Source of the DNA: Vanilla planifolia
Lineage: Eukaryota > Streptophyta > Magnoliopsida > Asparagales > Orchidaceae
Direction: 5' to 3'
Length of the DNA: 64,000 bases
Assembly: GCA_023846275.1 (NCBI GenBank)
Contig: JAIUJO010000089.1
Span: 325,001 to 389,000, forward strand
Shown: positions 50,161 through 62,157 of the stretch, piece by piece
How the letters are laid out: the number at the start of each line of letters is the position of its first letter
Position numbering within the stretch: position 1 is the first letter of the stretch
Notes under the pieces: generated by a model
What the model was told of the DNA's origin: nothing
What the model saw: the letters and a program-made list of their open reading frames with translations, nothing else
Databases searched by the model: none
Program-made: the position numbers and the translations under genes

Positions 50161-50562
50161 GTACGGATTAGGGATTAGGGGTTAGGGATTTGGGCTTGGG
50201 GATTAGTGTTTTGGGATTAATAGGGGAGAGATTTGGAATTAGTGATTAGAGAATATCGATTATAGATTAGGGACAGTTAGATTATGGAATAGGGATTAAG
50301 TATTAGAGATTAATGCTTAGGGATTAGGGAGGGAGCGATTAGGTATTTGTAATGAGGAATTATGGATTAGGGCTTAGGGAATTGGGATTAAGGATTAGGG
50401 ATTAGGTATTTTTTTGCAGTAATAAGGGATTAGGGTGTAGAGATTAAGGAATAAGGAATAGGGATTAGGTATTAGGAATTTTAGAATAGGGATTACAAAT
50501 TACAAATAAGAGATTAGGGATTAAAGATTAAGGATTTGATATGTGTAGGGATTTAGGTTTAG
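50161..50562 (+). repeat. Telomere-like degenerate GGGATTA heptamer block
   Basis: Recurring GGGATTA and GGATTAG words with seven-base spacing (for example GGATTAGGGATTAGGGGTTA at 50,165) and variants such as TTAGGGA and GATTTAGG. One stretch near 50,549-50,562 contains the canonical plant TTTAGGG unit. The unit differs from TTTAGGG by one base. The block is imperfect throughout, so it is old or grew by degenerate slippage. Confidence 0.85.
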
Positions 50563-51395
50563 GGAAAAGGAAGAGGAAGAAGTAGAAGTAGAAGAAGAAG
50601 AAGAAGAAAAAGAAGAAGAAGAAGAAGAAGAAGAAGAAGAATAGAAGAAGAAGAAGAAGAAGAAGAAGAAGAAGAAGATAAAGAAGAAGAAGAAGAAGAA
50701 GAAGGAGAAGAAGAAGAAGAAAGAGAAGAAAAAGAAGAAGAAGAAGAAGAAGAAGAAGAATTACATAAAGAAGAAGAAGGAGAAGAAGAAGAAGATGAAG
50801 AAGAAGATGAAGAAGACGAAGAAGAACGAGAAGAAGAAGAAAAGGAAGAAGAAGAGGAAGAAGGAGAAGAAGAAGAAGAGTTGGAAAAAGATGAAGAAGA
50901 AGAACAGTATGAAGAAAAAGAAGAAGAAGAAGCAGAAGAAGAAGAAGAAAAAGAAGAAGAAGAAGAAGAAGAAGAAGAAGAAGAAGAAGAAGAAGAAAAA
51001 GAAGAAGAAGAAGGGGAAGAAGAAGAAGAATAAGTGGAAAAAGAAGAAGAAGAAGTAGAAGTAGAAGAAAAAGAAGAAGAAAAAGAAGAAGAAGAAGAAG
51101 AAGAAAAGGAAGAAGAAGAAGAAGAAGAAGTGGAAGAAGAAGATGAGAAAGAAGAGGAACAATAAAAGAAGAGGAAGAAGAAGACAAAGAAGAGAAAGAG
51201 GAAGATGAAGAAGAGAAAGAAGAAGTAAAAGCAGAGGAAGTAGACGAGGAAGAAGAAGAATAAGAAGCCGCATAAGAAGAAGAGGAAGAAGAGAAAGAAT
51301 AGAAAGATGAAGAAGAAAAAGAAGAACAAGTGGAAGTGGAAGAGGAGAAAGAAGAAGAAGAAGAACAAGTAGAAGAAGAAGACTAAGTAGTACAA

Positions 51396-51426
<31 letters not shown>

Positions 51427-51684
51427 CAGAAGAAGAAGAATGCGAAAAAGAGGAAGGAGAAGAAGGAGAAGAAGAACAATAAGAGGAAGGAGGAGAAGAA
51501 AAAGAAGATGTAAAAGAAGAAGAGAAAGAAGAAGAGGAAGAAGAGGAAGAAGAAGAGGCAGAGGAAGAAGAAGAAGAAGAAGGGGAAGAAGAAGAACAAG
51601 AAGAAGAAAAAGAAGAAGATTAAAAGAAAGAAAAAGAGAAAGAAGACGGAGAATAAGAATATGAAGAAGAAGAAGAAGAAGAAA

Positions 51685-51834
51685 AGCAAAAAAGAAGAAG
51701 TCAAAGAAGAAGAAGAGGAGGAAGAAGAATAAGAAAAAGTTGAAGAGGAAAAAGAAGACGAAGAAGTGGAAGAAGAAACAGAAGAGGAAGAAGAAGAAGA
51801 AGAATAAGAAGAAGAAGAAGATGAAGTAGTAGAT

Positions 51835-51865
<31 letters not shown>

Positions 51866-52140
51866 AGGGAGAAGAAGAAGAAGAAGGAGAAGGAGAAGAA
51901 CGAGAAGATGGAGAAGAAGAAGAACGAGAAGATGGAGAAGAAGAAGAACAAGAAGAAGAAAAAGAAGAAGAATAAGATGAAGAAAAAGAAGAAGAAGAAT
52001 AAGAATAAGAAGAAGAAGAAGAAGAAGAGAAGAAATGGAAAAAGAAGAAGTCAAAGAAGAAGAAGAGGAGGAAGAAGAGTAAGAAAAAGATGAAGAGGAA
52101 AAGGAAGACGAAGAAGTGGAAGAAGAAGAAGAAGATGCAG
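51685..52140 (+). repeat. 350-base-offset duplication within the purine tract
   Basis: The words AAAGAAGAAGTCAAAG (51,691 and 52,041) and AAGACGAAGAAGTGGAAG (51,754 and 52,104) recur exactly 350 bases apart, with the whole ~110-base segment between matching at most positions. The constant offset shows a copied block, not chance from simple repeats. Confidence 0.85.
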
Positions 52141-52445
52141 TAAAATAAGAAGAAGAAGAAGTAGAGGAAGAAGAAGAAGAAGCGACAGAAGAAGAAGAGG
52201 AAGAAGAGATAGAAGGGGAAGAAGAAGAAAAATAAAAAGAAGAGGAAGAAGAAGTGGAGCAAGAAGATGATGAAGAGGAAGAGAAGAAGAGGGTGAAAAG
52301 AAGAATTATAGGAAGAAGAAGGAGAGGAAGAAGAAGAAGAAGAAGAAGTGGAAGAAGAAGTAAAAGAAGAAGAAGAAGAAGTAGAAAATGAAGAAGAAGA
52401 AGAAGAAGAAGAAAAGAAGTAGAAGAAGAAGACAAAAGAAGAGAA

Positions 52446-52477
<32 letters not shown>

Positions 52478-53349
52478 AGAAAAAGAAGAGGAAGAAGAAA
52501 GAGGAAGAAAGATAGAAGAAGATAGAAAGAAGAAGAAGGAAGAAGAAAGAAGAAGAAATAAGAAGGAAGAAAGAAGAAGGAAAATGGAAGAAGAAAGAAA
52601 TAAGAAAATAGAATGAAAAAGGAAAAAGGAAAAATGATGAAGGAAGAAGGAAGAAGGAAGGAGGATGGAGGAAGGAGTAAGGAAGAAGGAAGTGCGAAAC
52701 AAAAAGAACAAAAAAGAAAAAAGAAAGAATAAAGAATAAAGAAAATTGAAGAAGAAGAAGAAGAAAGAGAAGAAGAAGAAGAAGAAGAATGAATGAATGA
52801 ATGAATAACAAAAAGAAGAGGAATTTGAGACAAAGCAAGAAAGAATAAGAAATAAGAAGAAAGAAGTAGAAAGGAGAAGAAAGAATAAAGAAGAAAGAAG
52901 AAAGAAGAAAAAAGAAAAAATAAGTAAGAAGAAGGAAGAAGGAACAAGAAAGAAGGAACAAGAAAGAAGGAAGATTGAGAAAAGAAGAAGTAAGAAGGAA
53001 GAAGAAACAAGGAATAAGGAAGAAGGGAGAAGGTGGAAGGGGGAAGGAAGAAACAAAAAGGAAGATTAAAGAAGTAGGAAGAAAGAATAAAGGAGAGGCA
53101 GAAGGAGAAGGAGAATGAGAAGGAGAACAGGGTGGAGGAGAAGGAGAAGAAGAGGGAGAAGGAGAAGAAGAGGGAGAAGGAGAAGGAGAAGGACAAGTAG
53201 GAGGAGGAGAAGGAAGAGGAAGAGGACCAAGAGGAAGAGGAAGAGGAGGAGAAGACGAAGGAGATGCAAAAGGAGAAGTAGAAGGAGAAGAAGAAAGAGA
53301 GTGTGGAGAAGGAGAAGAAAAAGAAGAAGTAAAAGAAGAAGAAGAAGAA

Positions 53350-53838
53350 GAAGAAGAAGAAAAAGAATTGGAAGAAGAATTGGGAGAAGTAGAGGAAGAA
53401 AAGTATCAAAAAATGAAGAAGTATGATAGAAGAAGGAAGAAGGAAGGAGGAAGAAGGAAGACAAAAAAAGTAAGGAGGATGAATGAAGAAGAAGAAGAAG
53501 AATAAGAGGAAGAAGATGAAGAAAAAGAGGAAGATGAAGAAGAAGAAGAAGGGGAAGAAGGGGTAGAGGAAGAGGAAGATTAGAAAGGGAGATGGAAGAA
53601 GGAAAAAGGAAGAAGGAAGAAGGAAGCAAGAAGGAAGAACGAAGAAGGAAGAAGAAATATGAAAGGAGAAACAAGAAACAAGAAACAAGAAAGAAGAAAT
53701 AAAAAATAAAAAGAAGAAGATGATGAACAAGACAGAGTAGGAGAAGGAGAATGACAAGGAGGAAATGGAGTAGAGGTGAAGGAGAAGGAGAAGGAGAAGG
53801 AGAAGGAGACGGAGAAGGAAAATGAGAAGAAGAAAAAA

Positions 53839-53869
<31 letters not shown>

Positions 53870-54240
53870 AGAAGTGGAAGAAGACGTAGAAGTGCAAGAA
53901 CAAGAATAAGAACAAGTACAAGAAGAAGGAGAAGAAGTCGTATAAGAAGAAGAAGAAGGTGATGATGATGATAATGATGAAAAAGAAGTGGAATTAGTAG
54001 AATAAGAAGCTGAAATAGATGAAAAAGAAGAAGAATTAGAAAAATAAGAAGTAGAAGAAGGAAAAGAAGTAGAAGAAGAAGAAGAAGAAGAAGAAGAAGA
54101 AGAGGTAGAAGTAGACGAAGAAGAAGAAGAAAAAGAAGAATAAAAAGAAGAATAAAAAGAAGAACGAGAAGAAGAAGAAGAAGAAGACGAGAAAAAAGAT
54201 GAAGAGGAGGAAGAAGAAGAAGAAGAAGAAGAAGAAGAAT

Positions 54241-54283
<43 letters not shown>

Positions 54284-57200
54284 AGAAGAAGATTATGATG
54301 AAGTAGTAAAAGAAGAAGAAGAAGAAGAGGAAGAAAAAGTAAAAGAAGAAGAAGAAGTGGAAGAAGAAGAAAAAGAAGAAGAAAATGAAGAGGAGGAGGA
54401 AGAAGAAGAAGAAGAAGAAGAAGAAGAAGAAGAACAAGAAGAAGAAAAAGAAGAAGAAGAAGTAGATAAAGATGTAGAAGAAGTAGAAGGTGAAGATCAT
54501 GATGATGATGAAGAAGCAAAATTCGAAGAAGAAGAAGAAGAAGTGGAAGAAGAAGAAGCAGAAGAAGAAGAAGACGAAGAAGAAGAAGAAGAAGAGGTGG
54601 AGGAAGAAGAAGAAGAAGAATAAGAAAAAGAAGAGGACGAAGGAGTAGGAGAAGAAGATGATGATGATGAAGAAGATGAAGAAGTACAAGAAGAAAAAGA
54701 ATATGAAAAAGAATAGGAAGAAGAAGAGGAAGAAAAAGGTGAAGAAGAATAAAGAAAAAGAAAGAAGAAGTAAGAAGGAAGAAGCAAGAAGGAAGAAGTA
54801 AAAAGGAAGAAGAAAGAAGGAAGAAGGAAGAAGAAAAAAGGTAAAAGGAAGAAGAAGAAGAAGAAAAAGAAGAAGATGAAGAAAAAGAGAATGAAGAAGA
54901 AGACGAAGAAGAGGAAAAAGAAGAGAAAAGGAGGTGGAAGAAGAAGAAGAAGAAGAAGATCATGAAGAAGGAGAAGGAGAAGGAGATGGAGATGAAGGAA
55001 AAGGAGAAGGGGAAGGAGAAAGGAAAGGAGAAGGAGAAGGAGAATTAGAAAAAGGAGAAGGAGAAGGACAAGGAGAAGGAGAAAGAGATGGAGAAAGTGA
55101 TGGAGAAAGAGAAGGAGAAAGAGAAGAAGAAAAAGAACAAGAAGGAGAAGTAGAAGGGGAAGAAGAAGAAGAAGAAGAAAAAAGAGAAGAAAATGAAGAT
55201 GAAAAAATATAAGAAGAAAAATTAGGGTAAGAGAGTGGAAGAAGAAAAAGGAGAAGAAGAAGAAGAAGAAGAAAAACAATAAGAAGAGGAGGAAGAGGAA
55301 GAGGAAAAAGTTGAAGAAGAAGAAGTGTAAAAACAAAAAGAAGGAGAGGAAGAAGAAGAAGAAGAATTCGAAGAAGAAGAGGAAGTAGTAGAAGAGGAAG
55401 GAGAAGAAGATGAACAAGAAGAAGAAGTAGATGAAAAAGAAGTAGTAGTAGTAGTAGATGAAGAAGAAGAAGATGAAGAAGAAGAAGAAGAAGTAAAAGG
55501 AGGAGAAGAAGAAGAAGAAAAAGAATTGGAAGAAGAAGAGGAAGAAAAATATAAAAAAATTAAGAAGTATGAAAGAAGAAGGAAGAAGGAAGGAGGAAGA
55601 AGGAAGAAGGAAGAAGTAAGAATGATGAAGGAAGAAGAAGAAGAAGAGGAAGAAGATTTAGAAAAAGAGAAAGAAGAAGAAGAAGAAGTGCAAGAAGGAG
55701 AAGAGGAAGAGGAAGAGGATGAGGAAAAAGGGAGATGGATGAAGGTTGAAAGAAGAAGGAAGAAGGAAGCAAGGAAGAAGAAGCAAGATGGAAGAATGAA
55801 AAAGGAAGAAGAAATGAGAAAGGAGAAACATTAAACTAGAAAAAAGAAATAAAAAATAAGAATAAGAAAAAGAAGAAGAAAGAGCAGGAGAAGGAGAAGG
55901 ACCAGGAGGAAATGGTGAAGTAGATGGAGAAGTAGAGGTGAAGAAGAAGGAGAAGGAGAAGGAGAAGGAGAAGGAGAAGAAGAAGAAGAAGAAGAAGAAG
56001 AAGAAGAACAGGAAGAGGAAGAAGTGGAAGAAGAGGTAGATGAGGAAGAACAAGAATAAGAATAAGTACAACAAGAAGGAGAAGAAGTTGTACAAGAAAA
56101 AGAATAAGATGATGATGATGATGAAAACTAAGAAGAATTAATAGAATAACAAGAAGCAATAGATGAAAAAGAAGAAGAATTAGAAAAACAACAAGAAGTA
56201 GAAAAAGAAAAAGAATCAGAAGTAGTAGTAGTAGTAGTAGTAGAAGAAGAAGAAGAAGAAGAAGAAGAAGAAGAAGGAGAAGTGGTAGAAGTAGAAGAAG
56301 AAGAAGAAGAAGATGAGAAAAAAAAATGAAGAGGAAGAAGAAGAAGTAGTAGTAGTAGTAATAGAAGAAGAAGAAGAAGTGGAAGAAGAAGAAGAAAAAA
56401 AAGAAGAAAATGAAGAGGAGGAAGAAGAAGTAGAAGAAGAAGATGAATAAAAAGAAGAAGAAGATGAATAAAAAGAAGAAGAAGAAGAAGTAGATAAAGA
56501 TGTAGAAGAAGAAGAAGAAGAAGAAGAAGAAGATGATGATGATGATGATGAAGAAGAAAAAGTCGAACGAGAAGAAGAAGAAATGGAAGAAGAAGAAGAA
56601 GAAGAAGAAGAAGTGGTGGAGGAAGAAGAAGAAGAGGAATAAAAAAGAAGAAGGCGAAGGAGCAAGAGAAGAAGAAGATGATATGAAGACGATAAAGAAG
56701 AAGAAGAAGAAAAAAAAAAGGAAGAAGAAGGGTAAGAAAAAGGGGAAGAAGGATAAAGAAGAATGAAGAAGTAAGAAGGGAGAAGGAAGAACGAAGAAGG
56801 AAAAAAGGAGAAGCAAGATGGAAGAAGGAAGAAGAAAAAGAAGGGAAAAGGAAGAAGAAGAAGAAGAAGAAGAAGAAGCAGAAGAAGAAAAAGAAGATGA
56901 AGAAAAAGAGAATGAAGAAGAAGACGAAGAAGTGGAAGAAGAAGAAGAGGAGGAGGTGGAAGAAGAAGAAGAAGAACGAGAAGGAGAAGGAGATGAAGGA
57001 GAAGGAGAAGAAGAAGGAGAAGGGAAAGGAGAAGGAGAAGGAGAAAAAGGGACAAGTAGAAGGAGAATGAGAAGGAGAAAGAGATGGAGATGGAGAAGGA
57101 GAGGGAGAACGAGAATGAGAAGGAGAAGTAGATGGGGAGGAAAAAGACGAAGAAGAAGAAGAAGAAGAAGAAGAAGGAGAAGAAAAAGAAGAAGTTGAAG

Positions 57201-57542
57201 AAGAAAAAATAAAAGAAGAAAAATTAGGGAGAGAGAGTAGAAGAAGAAAAGGAGAAGAAGAAGATGAAGATGAAGATGACAAAAAATTAGAAGAGGACGA
57301 TGAAGAAGAGGAAAAAGTTGAAGAAGAAGAAGAAGTTGAAGAACAAAAAGAAGGAGAAGAAGAAGAAGAAGAAGAAAAAGAAGAATAAGAAGAAGAAGAA
57401 GAAGTAGAAGAGGAAGAAGTAGTAGAAGAAGAAGAAGATGATGAAGCAGATGAAAAAGAAGTAGAATTAGAAGAAGGGGAAGAGGAAGAAGAAGAAGAAG
57501 AAGTAGAAGAAGAAGAACAACAAGAACAAGAAGAAGAATCAA

Positions 57543-57576
<34 letters not shown>

Positions 57577-57600
57577 AAAAGAAGAAGAAGAAGAAGAAGA
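53350..57600 (+). repeat. Adjacent ~2.0-2.15 kb higher-order duplication
   Basis: Rare non-GAA words recur in the same order: AAAAGAATTGGA at 53,361 and 55,519 (offset 2,158); AAGAAGTATGA at 53,416 and 55,562 (2,146); ATAGATGAAAAAGAAGAAGA at 54,015 and 56,159 (2,144); TAGATAAAGATGTAGAAG at 54,463 and 56,491 (2,028); AAGAAGAAAAATTAGGG at 55,211 and 57,213 (2,002). The order is kept, and the falling offset shows loss of triplets in copy 2. GGAGAA islands also repeat in order. Confidence 0.85.
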
Positions 57601-58062
57601 AGATGATGAAAAGTAGAAGAGAAAGTAGAAGAAGATGAGAAAGAAGAAGAAGAGGAAGAAGAAGAGGAATTATAAGAAAAAGAAGAAGAAGAATAAGAAG
57701 AGGAGGAAGAAGAAGAAGAACAAGAATAAGAAAAGAAAGAAGAAGAGAAAGAAGTGAAAGATGAGAAAGAAGAGGAAGAAGAAGAAGAAGTGGAGGAAGA
57801 AGAAAAGGAAAAAGAAGAAGAAAAAGAAGAAGTGGAAGAAGAGGAATAAGTTGAAGAAGAAGTAGGAGACGGAGAAGGAGACGGAGGAGAGAAAGAAGGA
57901 GAAGGAAAAGAAGGAGAAGGAGAAGGAGAAGGAGAAGGACAAAGAGAAGGAAGAAGAAGAAGAAGAAGAAGAAAAAGAGAAGGAAAAGTTGGAGAAGGAA
58001 AAGGAGGAGGAGAAGGAGAAGGAGAAGAAGAAGAAGAAGAAGAAAAAGAAGTCAAAAAAGAT

Positions 58063-58744
58063 GAAGATGTAGAACTAATTTTTGGAAATGAAAATTTTCT
58101 TAAATAAACAATTCACTCATCCCCAGTTATTCGTTATGCCTCAAACGTTTTACAATAAGTTAGTCATTTACTTGGTTTTGTTGGACATGTTAATTGCCTA
58201 TGGTAATACGATCATTATGTTGTTTCATATATTTGGCTTCACATAAAATGGATTTCGAAGGTGGGGCATATTTGTTCATTAGTTTTGGATATGCGAGCAT
58301 ACCAAATGTTTTGAAACATAATGTCTTTATTTAATTTTTTATAAAAAGTATATTTCCAAATTAAAGTATTAAGAAAAAATAAAAAATAGAGGATGTGACA
58401 CCCAATCCCAAGAAAGGCAAGCTTGGTCACCACAATCTTTACTATAAAATAATAGTTTTGTTTTCCTAAACAAAATACTTATAATATTATTCAAATTATC
58501 TATTTAGGTACAAGGTCTTAAAGTAATACCTAAGCCACCAAACACAAAGTACTAATGGCACTAAATAATGTGATAAGCCAATATCCAATAAGTATTTTGA
58601 TCACCCTACACATTCTAATGGAACTATATATTCATATAACATGAGGATAATGTTCCAAGAAAATGAAGTTCTTTGTGCTTAAAACAATCCCAAAAGAGGA
58701 GGGGGTGAATTGTGGTAAACAAAATTTTCTTTCGATTTTCTGTT
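58063..58744. other. AT-rich spacer, no gene
   Basis: Ordinary AT-rich intergenic sequence follows the purine tract abruptly. The only open frame, 58,239-58,433 on the minus strand, has no recognisable domain. Confidence 0.6.
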
Positions 58745-60318
58745 TCAATTAAAACTTAAATATTTTAAGCAAAAATAAGAAAGAATAGTACACAAGATTT
58801 TTAAGGTGGTTTGACTCCAAATTGAGCCTAAATCCACCCCCAACTAGTGTTGGGAAAAGAACACTAAAATGACCAAATTTTCAGCAAGGTTTTTCATAAG
58901 GTGCACCTCAAACCTACTTGGAGTTTTACCTACGGCTGATCACGAACCTACGTGAGTTTTTTCGGGCTAAACTCAAACCCCATGCTTTTGCGCAATTGCC
59001 GGGATGCCATTAGCCCAAAGAAAGAAATACAAAAAATTGGCAAAACTTAAGACAATTTTAAGAGAAACATGAGGCATGCACAATATCGAAAAGAGGGAGG
59101 AATAGAGATTGAAAAATAGTTGAAGCAAAATCCTCTAATTTTGAGTTCCTTCTTACAGCTTTCATTTTATGACTTTGGAAGCACCGTATGCACTTAGAAT
59201 TGCTTGATATTGTGATTTGAAAGCTTCAAAATCATAGAAATGGTAACCTCTAGGAGTTCTTCATCATTCCCTATTTATAGAGTTTAATTTGATCTCTAAA
59301 TCCACTCCCAACAGTTCTAAAATGAACTAGCCGTTTGGATAACGGACACAAAGCAGTCACCATCTGATTTGGAGCTTGAAATGGCATTTTTAATTGAATC
59401 TTGAATTTACCATTTGAGATCAATGTTGGCCATTGGATATATACGGCCTTGATCTAGGCCATTGGATCACACGTTGGTTGTCCTATATGAATTAAAATAA
59501 TGTGTCCAGAAATCAACTAAAATAGAAACTTACTGCAGTGGTTCTGCATCCTCTTGCAGATCTAGCTCGGTTTCGAATCTCCTGCTTGGCTTTTTACTGT
59601 TATGATGACAATATACCTTGATTAATCTAAGCCATTTGGGGTTGGCTCTGATCGTGCCTGCCCTTCCGCCTTCTTTGATAATCAAATGAAAGTTTAGTCC
59701 CACGTCGTCCAAAAGTCTTTGCCATTGCTCTCTATAACACCTTTGGTTCATTTGTCCCTCGACTTGTTTGGCGTTGGCTCCCCCTTTCCTCGACCAAGAT
59801 TTCATCACTTGGTCCTAGTTGGCTTGATTTCGTGCTTGTTCTGGTCAGCTTTCTCTGCGGGCTGAGTTCGCACTTGTTCTTTGCAGTAGTTGTGGGCTGA
59901 TTTCTCACTTGTTCTGTTCAGCAACTCTTCCTACGACCTTTGGGCTTCGCTCGCCCTTTCGGCTCTATCAAACAATTTTTAATTTATTTTATTATTTAAA
60001 TCCTTAAAGCCTGGACGAACCAGTCGTCGAGTCGGGTCTACCTGCCCAACGCTACAGTGAAAATTTCGGAGACTAAAGAAGTTTTATAGTATTTGGCAAG
60101 AATTTTTGTGCCAAAAGTATAAATATAAGTATTCTAAAATAAGTTTATATTATGATAGTCTTATAAGGGTCCTAAATGCCTATGAAAAGAAATTCATAAA
60201 AAAATATTCCTAAATAATTTTAAAAAATCAAATACCGATGTCTATACTTTACATCAATAATACTTGGCCCAAAAATAAAAATTCAAAAATTACTAAATTT
60301 ATAACATTTTGAAATATT
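58745..60318 (+). repeat. Dispersed repeat A, copy 2
   Basis: Aligns with 4,099-5,670 in the same orientation, beginning CAATTAAAACTTAAATATTT and ending AAAAATTCAAAAATTACTAA. Flanks differ from those of copy 1, so these are separate insertions or an old segmental duplication limited to the element. Confidence 0.8.
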
Positions 60319-61149
60319 AATACTACTAGTGTGCCACATCATCTCAAAATTTGGACATATCAAATTCAAGAAAAATAAAGAGATATTCAAGTATAAAGAT
60401 TTTGGTGCATGCCTTCAATTTTCTTGAAGCTTGCCATCACTTCAGGAGTCTTGAAGACCATTATTTTAAACATTTAAAGATCATGGCTGGACTTAATTGA
60501 ATATTAACAATTTCACTTAAAGCAAGACCATATGAGATATAAATATTTATGCTTGACTCATCAAACACAAATCATTCTCTCTACTTTCTCTACATCAACT
60601 ATATGATTCCCCCATCGTGTTGTATAATTGTCATCTCACTAAATCATTGTAATTAATTCTTCACTTATTATATTATATGGCCTCTCCATCAAACAATATG
60701 ATTCCTTCAACTCCCTATATATGGTTATCAAAAGAACATCTTACTCTTTGACCTTTATCTAATCATGTTGTATGAGAATCCCATGGTACAGTATGATCAC
60801 TCCAACAATGATATGACGACATTGTTGGACCACACAATAAGTTTTCTTCCTGAACAAACTTAACTCTAATTGTATTATATATTCTCTTAATTGTATGATA
60901 TGTTTATTTACTCCCTAAACAAATTATTGATAATCATATGGTATATTGAGTCTAATCAATATATAGTAGACTCACCTCCAAACAACACCATAGGGCTTAA
61001 TTTAAAATATATTTTGCTATAAGACAACTCTAAACCTCCATAATTAATTATCATAGCATTCTTGTGCAATAAAATAAAAACTCTAATTCCTTTATAAAAA
61101 TGAATAAATTCAATAAAAAAATAATATCAACTTTTTTTGCCCTATTTTC

Positions 61150-61362
61150 ACTCATTGTAGTAGCTTCCTAATACATTCTTCCCCTTCTTTATTCTTATAG
61201 TAATAGTAAGTCTCCATTTTGTCTTCCTTACTACTGTCCTTATGACCAACACAATTCTTTTCTTCTCTTTCTTGTTGTCCTCTTGAATTGAAACTTTCTT
61301 CTTCCCTCTTCTCTTTATTTTCTTTTTTTCTCCTTCTCCCCTCCCTTTTTCTTTCATTAGCT
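61150..61362 (-). repeat. Diffuse pyrimidine-rich tract on the plus strand
   Basis: Rich in TTCTTC, CTTCCC and CTCCTT, so the purine strand here is the minus strand, opposite to the large tract. It is short and impure. Confidence 0.6.
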
Positions 61363-62095
61363 ACATATCTAAACTACTTAAAACTTTTAGTAATAACTTA
61401 TTTAACATTAATCTTGTTAAAGATAATTGGCTTGAATTAAAAAGTATTATTTTCAATTTAAATATTCATAATATAGATATGTATTATTCAAAAAATTGTG
61501 ATTAATTATGTAGGTCATAAAACATTATTAGCACCCTACAATCATATTCGTCTAAGAGAGTTTTTTTAAATTATATGCTTTAATAAAATTTTATTTTCAT
61601 TTAAAAATATGACACATTTCTCAAAATAAAATTATTATTATTTTCTTTTAATTAATAAATGTATTATTTTAAAAAAATTTATTATTATTTAAATTCTCAT
61701 AATTGCAATTATATCAATCAAATCTCAAGATTTGTAATATATTATATAGAGCAAAATTTTAAGATATTACAATCTCTATTTTTGTATGCATTATTTCATG
61801 AAAGCATATATATTATCATGCATATCATGAAATATAAATATTATTAAAATATAAAATGATATACTAATAAAATAATTATCAACCTCTTAGAAAAATCAAA
61901 TTCTATGTAAGAGTAAAAAAATAATAAATATTATGCATAAATATCTTAATTATGAAGCATTTTATATATTAATTTAATATTGTGCATATATCATAATTAC
62001 AAGTTTGAGTGATTGAATTTAGGAGGAAAACATCTTTTACAAATTATTTTTTTATTTTTTGCAAATATAAACATGCATATTTATCACCAAATAAT

Positions 62096-62136
<41 letters not shown>

Positions 62137-62157
62137 ATCTACACACACACACACACC
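62096..62157. repeat. Compound microsatellite with self-complementary (GT)n/(AC)n arms
   Basis: About eight AT units, then twelve GT units, the spacer ATCT, then eight or nine AC units. The GT and AC arms can pair as a hairpin. Confidence 0.95.

Larger units (their letters stand above)
50563..58062 (+). repeat. 7.5 kb polypurine-polypyrimidine satellite (GAA/GGAGAA)
   Basis: The plus strand is almost entirely A and G for about 7.5 kb. GAA triplets dominate. Islands of GGAGAA hexamers occur near 53,100-53,240, 53,755-53,820, 54,965-55,150, 55,880-55,980, 56,970-57,150 and 57,865-57,950. A stretch at 52,490-53,095 loses the pure triplet and reads mostly AGAAGGA/AAGAAAG with a GAAT run at 52,785. 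T and C are rare. Long open frames on both strands (up to 885 codons) are only Lys/Glu/Arg or Leu/Ser/Phe homopolymers produced by the repeat and are not genes. Such tracts can form intramolecular triplexes. Confidence 0.95.

Noticed and set aside
52306..54963. Minus-strand 885-codon open frame and its neighbours (381, 396, 451, 739 codons)
   Set aside because: They are Leu/Ser/Phe homopolymer readings of the polypyrimidine strand; purine triplet repeats rarely produce stops in these frames. No protein signal.
54357..57198. Plus-strand Glu/Lys/Arg-rich open frames resembling acidic nuclear proteins
   Set aside because: They follow directly from GAA/GGA repeats, change composition with frame, and lack any non-repeat domain, promoter or splice structure.
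53100..58062. CRISPR-like array suggested by regular repeats
   Set aside because: No constant repeat with unique spacers, no cas genes, and the sequence is a plant nuclear simple-sequence satellite.
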